Source: Acidobacteriota bacterium (GTDB lineage: Bacteria > Acidobacteriota > Thermoanaerobaculia > Multivoradales > Multivoraceae). Taken from it: DNA of 44,698 nucleotides. The notes beneath the pieces were generated by a model, which saw nothing but the letters and a program-made list of their open reading frames with translations, did no database searches and had not been told where the DNA came from. A program made the translations under genes and the position numbers. This document shows positions 39,297 to 44,698 of the stretch, piece after piece (position 1 is the stretch's first letter; every line of letters begins with the position of its first letter). The stretch spans positions 1 to 44,698 of the forward strand of contig JAPPFP010000011.1 in assembly GCA_028877275.1 (NCBI GenBank). The letters run 5' to 3'.

Positions 39297-41654
39297 CTAC
39301 GACTCCCGCTCGGCCATCCGGTAGCCCACTCGCGGCTCCGTGAAGATGTACCGGGGCGCCTTCGCGTCGTCGCCGAGCTTGCGGCGGAGCTTCTTGATGA
39401 AGGTGCGCACCGGCCGAGTGTCGCCGGAGTGGTCCCATCCCCAGACCCGGCGCAGCAGGTAGTCGTGGGTGGAGACCCGTCCCGCGTTCCCGGCCAGCGT
39501 CCGCAGGAGCTTGTACTCGGTGGCGGTCAGCGGGACGTCGCGGCCGGCCATGGTCACCCGGCGACGCTCGGCATCGACGACCAGTTCCCCCGCCTGGTAG
39601 GGCTCGGCGGGGGCCGCCCGCGACCGCAGGGCGACCTGGATGCGGGCCAGCAGTTCGGTGGGCGAGAACGGTTTGACGATGTAGTCGGTCGCTCCGGCTT
39701 CGAGCGCCCGGGCGACCGTCTCGTCGCGGCCGTAGCCGGACACGAAGATGACGGGCCGGTCGGCGAGCGCGGGAATCGTCTTCATCAGTTCGATGCCGTC
39801 GGTCCCGGGCAGCACGAGGTCGAGGAGCACCAGGTCGGGCTGCTGTTCTTCGAGAAGGTCGTGAATCTCCGCGGCGTTGCCGGTCAGCAACGGACGGTAG
39901 CCCGCGCCCTCGAGAATGCGGCGGGCGTAGGTCAGAGCCTGTGGATCGTCGTCCACCACCAGAACACGCCGCCTTCTGGGGCCCGGCCGCCGTCGGAGAG
40001 ACTTGCGGCTGGAACCGGCTCCGGGAGCAGCGTTCCCCGCCTCGACCGCCGGGATCGTGAACGTGAAACGGGCGCCGCGGTCCGGTCCGTCGCTGTCAGC
40101 CCGAATACGGCCGCCGTGCGCTTCTATGAGCCCCTTGCAGATGGCCAGGCCGAGGCCCGCGCCGAGCCGTCGGGCGCTCTCCTCCCTGCCGCTGCGCGCG
40201 AACTTGCGGAAGAGGTGCGGCAGGCGCTCCGCGGCGATGCCCTTGCCCTGGTCCGTGACCGAGATGGCCACGTGGGCGCCTTCGGGCGCGGCCGTCAGTC
40301 TGATGGGCGAGGTCTCGGCAGAGTGGCGAGCCGCATTGTCCAGGAGGTTGCCCAGGATCTGGACGAGGCGCTGTCGATCCGCCATGACGCGGGGGAGATC
40401 CAGCGGCAGGTCGATCTCCACGGGATGACGGCCGCCGCCGCTGAGAAAGGTGTTCCGGGCCTGATCCACGATGGCGCCGAGATCCTCCGCCCGGGGAGCG
40501 ACCGACAGCGTGCCCGTTTCGATCCGCGTCACGTCCAGCAAGTCGCTGATCAGTGCCCGCATGTGGTCCGCCTGCTCGTCGATGATGCGGAAGTACTGCT
40601 CGACTTCGGCCGGGTCGGGAATCGGAGAGGCGGCCAGCGCGCTGACGGCGCTGCCCTTGATGGCGGTCAGCGGAGCGCGAAGTTCGTGGCTCACCAGGCC
40701 CATGAACTCGGCCCGCAGCCGCTCGAGATCTTCCAGCGGCGTCATGTCCTGCATCGTGACGAGGACGGACTCCACCGCGCCGTCCTCGCCGTGGATGGGG
40801 GCGACGTTGACCAGGGCGGTGAGGCTCTCGCCGCCGGGTGAGCGCAGAATGATCTCCTCCGCCCGCGTCGGTCTTGCCTCACTCAGAGCCCGGGCTACGT
40901 CTTCGGGTGCGATCTCCCGCCCGTCAGCCCGGCGCGCGCTGACGGTGCTCAGGAGCTCGTCAAGTGACGTTCCCGGCCGGTGCAGCAGCCCGGCCATCCG
41001 ATCCGTCTCCCGGTTTCGCGACTTGACCTCGCCGGTGCGGCCGTCGAAGACGACGACGGCAACGGGCGACATGTCGATCAGGGTTTCCAGGTCGGCCCTG
41101 GTCCGCAGTTCATCCCGGTGTCTTCGCGCGTTGGCAACCGCGGCGCCGGCCTGGGACGAGAGCAGCATGAGGGCTTCCTCGTCCCCGTCGGTGAACTCCG
41201 GCCCGGTCCGCTTGTCGGCCAGGTAGAAGGTGCCAAGCCGAAGACCCTGGTGACGGATCGGCGTCATGAGGAGGGTCTCGACGGCGAAGGACTCGTAGGG
41301 GAAGCCGAGTGAGCGCAGGTGGGCCGACATGTTCGCCTGCCGGAATGGCCGCCCGTCCACTCTCCGGAAGTAGCGGAAGAGGTCCTTTCCCTGCCCCTGG
41401 GGCATTTCCGCGAACCACTGGTGGTCCTTCGGTCCCAGTCCGCGGGTCACGATGTCCTCGAGCTTGCCGGCGCCGTCGAAGGTCGTGACCCCGGCGCAGC
41501 GGGCGCCGGTCAGCGCGCTGGCGGTCTCCAGAACCTCGCGCAGGACGGTATTCGGGTCGGGGCTTTCGTTGAGGCGAAGACTGGCCTCGCTGAGCCTGGA
41601 GAGGCGGTCCCTCAACGCCTCGACCAACCCGGCGTGACGGGCTTCAGGCCGCAT
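39297..41654 (-). CDS. Single-chain sensor kinase-response regulator, GAF-PAS-HK-REC-wHTH (2)
   Basis: A 785-residue paralogue of the protein at 30.9 kb with the same domain order and length. Start taken at ATG 41654 (MRPEARHAGLVEALRDRLSR); an in-frame ATG 33 codons earlier lies in the promoter region. GAF about 40-190; PAS with DMSPVAVVVFDGRTGEVKSR; HisKA His 323 in GLVSHELRAPLTAIKGS; HATPase NLLDNAARHS and GLGLAICKGLIEAHGG; receiver Asp 612 in VLLDLVLPGTDGIELM; OmpR-type winged helix with TATEYKLLRTLAGNAGRVST, RTFIKKLRRKLGDD and EPRVGYRM. No membrane segments, so the stimulus is cytosolic. Flanked on both sides by tyrosine recombinases in the same direction. Confidence 0.92.
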   Translation of the reverse strand: MRPEARHAGLVEALRDRLSRLSEASLRLNESPDPNTVLREVLETASALTGARCAGVTTFDGAGKLEDIVTRGLGPKDHQWFAEMPQGQGKDLFRYFRRVDGRPFRQANMSAHLRSLGFPYESFAVETLLMTPIRHQGLRLGTFYLADKRTGPEFTDGDEEALMLLSSQAGAAVANARRHRDELRTRADLETLIDMSPVAVVVFDGRTGEVKSRNRETDRMAGLLHRPGTSLDELLSTVSARRADGREIAPEDVARALSEARPTRAEEIILRSPGGESLTALVNVAPIHGEDGAVESVLVTMQDMTPLEDLERLRAEFMGLVSHELRAPLTAIKGSAVSALAASPIPDPAEVEQYFRIIDEQADHMRALISDLLDVTRIETGTLSVAPRAEDLGAIVDQARNTFLSGGGRHPVEIDLPLDLPRVMADRQRLVQILGNLLDNAARHSAETSPIRLTAAPEGAHVAISVTDQGKGIAAERLPHLFRKFARSGREESARRLGAGLGLAICKGLIEAHGGRIRADSDGPDRGARFTFTIPAVEAGNAAPGAGSSRKSLRRRPGPRRRRVLVVDDDPQALTYARRILEGAGYRPLLTGNAAEIHDLLEEQQPDLVLLDLVLPGTDGIELMKTIPALADRPVIFVSGYGRDETVARALEAGATDYIVKPFSPTELLARIQVALRSRAAPAEPYQAGELVVDAERRRVTMAGRDVPLTATEYKLLRTLAGNAGRVSTHDYLLRRVWGWDHSGDTRPVRTFIKKLRRKLGDDAKAPRYIFTEPRVGYRMAERES

Positions 41655-41887
41655 GAATCGTGCCGCCCGCCGGCCGTCTGAAGGGAATAGTCGACCGCGG
41701 AAACCGGTTCGACCGGGTGCGCACAAACAGTGCGCCATAAAGGGTGTTGTCAAGCCCTTTTGGGAGCAGAAAGGGTCTCAGCCGGTTCATCAGGAGCGTG
41801 AAGCGGCGGCAGGACCGCCGTCCCCGGATGGCGTTGAAGGGCTCCCGCGAAGCCTCATTGTAGCGTCCGCCGCCAGCGTTCCCCGGC
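41655..41887. other. Intergenic region between kinase-regulator 2 and recombinase B
   Basis: Contains the promoter/operator described separately; no gene is seen. A longer reading of the kinase frame extends into it to ATG 41753 without protein-like sequence. Confidence 0.4.
41717..41760 (-). promoter_or_regulatory. Promoter and operator of kinase-regulator 2
   Basis: On the minus strand a perfect -35 hexamer TTGACA (41753-41748) is enclosed by CCCTTT...AAAGGG. Downstream, GCGCAC-n5-GTGCGC (41719-41735) forms a hyphenated palindrome at about the expected -10/+1, about 65 bases from the ATG. It could be the binding site of the protein's own winged helix; the -10 itself is weak. Confidence 0.45.
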
Positions 41888-42895
41888 TCAGAGAAAGTCC
41901 GCGCCGGCGTGGTCCTCAAAGGCGTCCGCCTGGCGGATGTAACGCAGTACCATGCCGGCGCCGCTGTGCCGGGTGACCTCCATGATCTTGTCCAGGCGGG
42001 CGCCGTGCGCGGCAGCGCTGGTCACGAACCCGGCCCGTAGCGAGTGCCCGGAGTAGTCGGTCGGATCGAGGCCGATCGCCCACGCCCAGCGCTTCACCAT
42101 GCGGGCGATGTCGGTGGGGTGCAGCGGCCTTCCCTGAACGTGGCCGCCGCGCCTCATCGTCCGAAACAGAGGTCCCCGTGCGATGCCGGAAAGCCGAAGC
42201 CAGGCCCGCAGCCTGCTCGCGGTGCGGATTCGTCTCCCCTCGGGTACGGCGACCCTCTGTCCGTGGCCGAGCTGATCCGTCTTGGAGCGCCGGATGTGAA
42301 CGAAGAGGCCCAGGACCTCTCTGCCGCGGCGCAGAAACTCGATGTCGGCAACCTTGAGCGCGCAGATTTCGGCCCGCCGGAGCGCGGCCGCGAAGCCGAG
42401 CGCGATCACCGCCGCGTCCCGCGCGGCGATCACCTCGTGCCGCCCGTCCGCCGCGAGGTCGTCGCAGCCGGCGAGGATGTTCTCGATCTCCTGTACGCGT
42501 AGCGCCTTGACGCGCCGCGGCTTACGGGCCTCCAGCCGGCCGAGTCCGCGCAGGACGCTCCGGACCCGGATGTCGCCGGCCGGGGAGTTTCGATTCGCCT
42601 CGCGGTACTTGCGGTTGATCGCCGCGACCAGCACGCGGATCGTGCCGAGGGCGAGCGGTCGGCCGCGCCCGGTCGTCGCCCGTTTGGACCGGGGCTCGGA
42701 GGCCATCGTGACGAGGAAGTCGGCCACGTCGTCCGGCGTCGCGGCCATCGGATCGACGTCTCTGGACTCGCAGTAGGCGGCGAACCGGCTCCAGCCCTTC
42801 CAGTATGCGGTGCGGGTGTTTTCCGCAAGCGAAGTGCGCAGCGCGTCCTTCACCGAGATGGCGCGCCCTGCGCCTTCCACCCTTTTCCTACTCAC
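41888..42895 (-). CDS. Tyrosine recombinase B (XerC/D-like)
   Basis: A 335-residue site-specific recombinase from GTG 42895 (GGGGGAG five bases upstream). Core-binding SAM-like domain (SVKDALRTSLAENTRTAYWK, GWSRFAAYCESRDVDPM, LVAAINRKYREAN) and catalytic domain with AAALRRAEICALKV (Arg), HIRRSKTDQLGHGQR (Lys), SGHSLRAGFVTSAAAHG (HxLR) and VTRHSGAGMVLRYIRQ (His, Tyr). All catalytic residues are present. The ending ADAFEDHAGADFL is shared with recombinase A. These are not P4-type integrases and have no arm-binding domain. It faces the same way as kinase-regulator 2, upstream of it by 233 bases. Confidence 0.92.
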   Translation of the reverse strand: MSRKRVEGAGRAISVKDALRTSLAENTRTAYWKGWSRFAAYCESRDVDPMAATPDDVADFLVTMASEPRSKRATTGRGRPLALGTIRVLVAAINRKYREANRNSPAGDIRVRSVLRGLGRLEARKPRRVKALRVQEIENILAGCDDLAADGRHEVIAARDAAVIALGFAAALRRAEICALKVADIEFLRRGREVLGLFVHIRRSKTDQLGHGQRVAVPEGRRIRTASRLRAWLRLSGIARGPLFRTMRRGGHVQGRPLHPTDIARMVKRWAWAIGLDPTDYSGHSLRAGFVTSAAAHGARLDKIMEVTRHSGAGMVLRYIRQADAFEDHAGADFL

Positions 42896-43276
42896 TGGGA
42901 CTCCCCCTTCGCTGGGGCCAGCCAACTGGCTCGGGGAGCGGGGCGATCTCCCTAAGTTACTCAGGCATAACACCCTTAGTAGCGAAGTAGCGTGCTCCGC
43001 ACGGCAGGTCTTAGCACCGGTTTCCGGTCGGCCCCTGATGTCGAAGGGGTGCCAGAGCGGGGCTCCGGAGCAAGGGGTCTGCGGCAGCCGGGCAACGAGA
43101 AGCACGGCATCTTTTTCCCAGGAGGTGATGCGCGCCTAAGCAGGCGATTCGGCGGTAGTTCCGCCGGAGAGTGAAGAGACAGTCAAAGGCGGGGGATTCG
43201 CTCCCGCCATCTTGAACAAGGGGCGATCCGCCCCAGGTTTGCACCGGCGCGGAATGCGTCGGTCAAAGGAGAACAA
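42896..43276. promoter_or_regulatory. Divergent structured leader between recombinase B and the secreted protein
   Basis: No gene is seen. On the plus strand three consecutive hairpins precede the secreted protein: GGCGG-tagtt-CCGCC (43151-43165), GGCGGG-n9-CCCGCC (43188-43208) and GGGGCG-atc-CGCCCC (43220-43234). On the minus side, before recombinase B, a GGCA...TGCC stem encloses two smaller stems (ACCGG/CCGGT and CCCCT/AGGGG) at about 43005-43059. The string AAGACCTGCC next to it recalls the end of a cobalamin riboswitch, but the rest of that consensus is missing. Confidence 0.4.
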
Positions 43277-44464
43277 GTGAAGAACTATCTCATGTTCGCG
43301 CTTCTGATTTGCGCGACTGCCTCCATGGCCTTCGGTCAGGCCGGCGTTGCTGATGCCGCAAAGGTCACCGTCGCCTGCCCGGATGACGAGTGCCACGTCG
43401 CTCCCTACTTTCAGGGTGAGGGCGGCTTCGTGGGCATGCTCGCCGACGGGTTCGATGAGGTGAATTTCGTTGTCACGTGCGGCAACGTGTCGACTTCGGC
43501 CAAGGCCGACGTCAGCGCGGACGGCGTCGTGACGCAGTTGTTCAGCATGGACAACGGTCTCGCCTGCGGCAGTGCCGGCGGGAGCATCGAGATCCACGGC
43601 GTCATGGACGGTGGCTGGTACTGGGTCACGGACGACATGAACTCGGCCGTGTCCTCGCTGATGCCGAAGGACGCCATGGGCAACATGCAGGTCACGCCTG
43701 CGGACCCGATGTCCGACGACATCATGCTGACCTCGGTCGAGGGCGGCTCCGCCACCTTCGTCAAGCAGATGAGCACCGGCCGTGTGGGCATCATCCCGCA
43801 TGTCGTTCCGGAGCCGCCGATGCCGGATCCGCTCGACTGCGGCCTGTACGTGGACGGCAACAACTACCGGACGCGGATGAACGACTGCATGCTGGAGGTG
43901 GACTTCGCCATCAGGGGGGCCCACGCCGACAGCGCCGGTCGTGCCAATGCCGTGACGGTTGGCAGCATGGTCTACCGGCAGGCAGTGGGCGATCTCGTGA
44001 TCACCTTCAACGTGTACGGAACGGGCCACATCTCGACGGGCGCCTGCCCCGCCGCCGGCTACAACGTTCCCTTCGGTGACTGCGCCAGCAACGCCGGGCG
44101 GGCTCCCCTCAGTGCCATCTGGGACGTGGCTCGGACCGATACGACTGCCGGAACGGCCACGCTGGGCGACGTCGGCATCGCGACCGACGCGAGTGGCAGC
44201 GACCAGACCGAGATCACGGTCACGATCTCTCCGCTGGCCAGTTGCGCCGTGACCTCCACGGCCGGGCTGGTCCAGTCGTTCCGGGTGGATGCGATCACGC
44301 CGACCACGGCGAACACGATCCTCCCCGATCTTCCGGGGAACCACCGTAACTCGACGGTGGCGATGATCAACAAGAGCATCACCGTGGCTTGCCCGCCGGC
44401 GTCCAGCGCCAACCAGGGCCAGGAACTCGTTCCTGACAACCCGTTCCCCCCGACGACCGAGTAG
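43277..44464 (+). CDS. Secreted protein of unknown family
   Basis: A 395-residue exported protein starting at GTG 43277 with AAAGGAG six bases upstream. The signal peptide is NYLMFALLICATASMAFGQA. The mature part is beta-rich, low in charge and has several Cys (VACPDDEC, VVTCGN, GLACGS, DDPLDCGLYV-like spacing, NDCM, SPLASCAV), so disulfides are likely; Pro-rich linker VVPEPPMPDPLD near residue 178 splits it into two domains. It ends in a Pro/Glu tail (DNPFPPTTE). Not recognised. Could be a surface or matrix component. The three leader hairpins suggest post-transcriptional control. Confidence 0.7.
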   Translation: MKNYLMFALLICATASMAFGQAGVADAAKVTVACPDDECHVAPYFQGEGGFVGMLADGFDEVNFVVTCGNVSTSAKADVSADGVVTQLFSMDNGLACGSAGGSIEIHGVMDGGWYWVTDDMNSAVSSLMPKDAMGNMQVTPADPMSDDIMLTSVEGGSATFVKQMSTGRVGIIPHVVPEPPMPDPLDCGLYVDGNNYRTRMNDCMLEVDFAIRGAHADSAGRANAVTVGSMVYRQAVGDLVITFNVYGTGHISTGACPAAGYNVPFGDCASNAGRAPLSAIWDVARTDTTAGTATLGDVGIATDASGSDQTEITVTISPLASCAVTSTAGLVQSFRVDAITPTTANTILPDLPGNHRNSTVAMINKSITVACPPASSANQGQELVPDNPFPPTTE

Positions 44465-44547
44465 GGAAGGCGGGGATCAAGAAGGAAACGAGGCAGCCGC
44501 TCCGGAGGTTGAGGGTGATCATCAACATCCTGCTCCTTGCTCCGGGA

Positions 44548-44606
44548 CGCTGCCAGGCAGCGATGGAGTCCTGACTTAGGCCGTCTGTCCAAACGCAAAC
44601 CTAAGT
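44548..44606. repeat. Palindromes after the secreted protein
   Basis: CGCTGCCAGGCAGCG (44548-44562) is a perfect palindromic hairpin about 85 bases after the stop and may end transcription. A second inverted pair, ACTTAGG (44574-44580) and CCTAAGT (44600-44606), follows. Confidence 0.4.
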
Positions 44607-44649
44607 GGCGAGTTGCGCTAAACCCGCTCTTCGTCGCTGCCAACCTTCG

Positions 44650-44698
<49 letters not shown>

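Noticed and set aside
42990..43110. Cobalamin riboswitch on the minus strand (CCGGAAACC... AAGACCTGCC)
   Set aside because: Only the 3' B12-box-like part is matched; the GGGAA...GGTG...TCC core is absent and the gene behind it is a recombinase.

Overview
This is a GC-rich bacterial chromosome window whose last 47 bases are one G homopolymer, which looks like a short-read sequencing artefact at a contig end. The organism is Gram-negative: there is a TonB-dependent receptor, an RND efflux remnant and many signal-peptide proteins. The mix of secreted metzincin proteases with a repeated C-terminal domain, P450/LLM/SDR enzymes, MaoC/CitE/MmgE genes and many paralogous tyrosine recombinases would fit an uncultured environmental lineage such as Acidobacteriota. 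That is an inference from gene style only; the window has no rRNA, tRNA or marker gene to settle it.

Layout. (1) 1-8.7 kb is a mosaic of broken genes: an IS3 transposase scrap, an RND efflux fragment with an in-frame stop, a lytic transglycosylase, an integrase tail, an intact McrB with a decapitated McrC, a structured RNA-like leader in front of three small unknown genes, and then an integrase remnant fused to the first third of a [2Fe-2S] protein. (2) 8.8-15.9 kb is a clean seven-gene catabolic operon (two MaoC-like proteins, CitE-type lyase, nitronate monooxygenase-like protein, acyl-CoA dehydrogenase, MmgE/PrpD, acyl-CoA synthetase), probably for a branched or dicarboxylic acyl-CoA. (3) 16.1-19.0 kb is an SDR-LLM-P450 operon. 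(4) 19.1-26.3 kb holds a degenerate DEDDh-exonuclease-like protein, a 1056-residue TonB receptor with a His/acid-rich N-terminus, a divergent TPR lipid/periplasmic protein and a secreted HExxH peptidase. (5) 26.5-30.1 kb is an integrated island: small unknown genes, a hicA-hicB toxin-antitoxin pair joined by a frameshift, an IS21 end and a complete P4-type integrase.

(6) 30.3-44.5 kb is the most unusual part. Two paralogous proteins each carry GAF, PAS, histidine kinase, receiver and OmpR-type DNA-binding domains in a single chain (784 and 785 residues). They bracket two tandem secreted metzincins that share a repeated C-terminal domain, plus a deleted third copy of that domain. The second kinase-regulator is flanked on both sides, in the same orientation, by paralogous tyrosine recombinases. 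At least three copies of a palindromic intergenic repeat, with a compensatory base-pair change in its stem, are scattered at gene ends in the same stretch. The recombinase/sensor-regulator/recombinase arrangement and the structured leader with three small genes are the best candidates for something undescribed.
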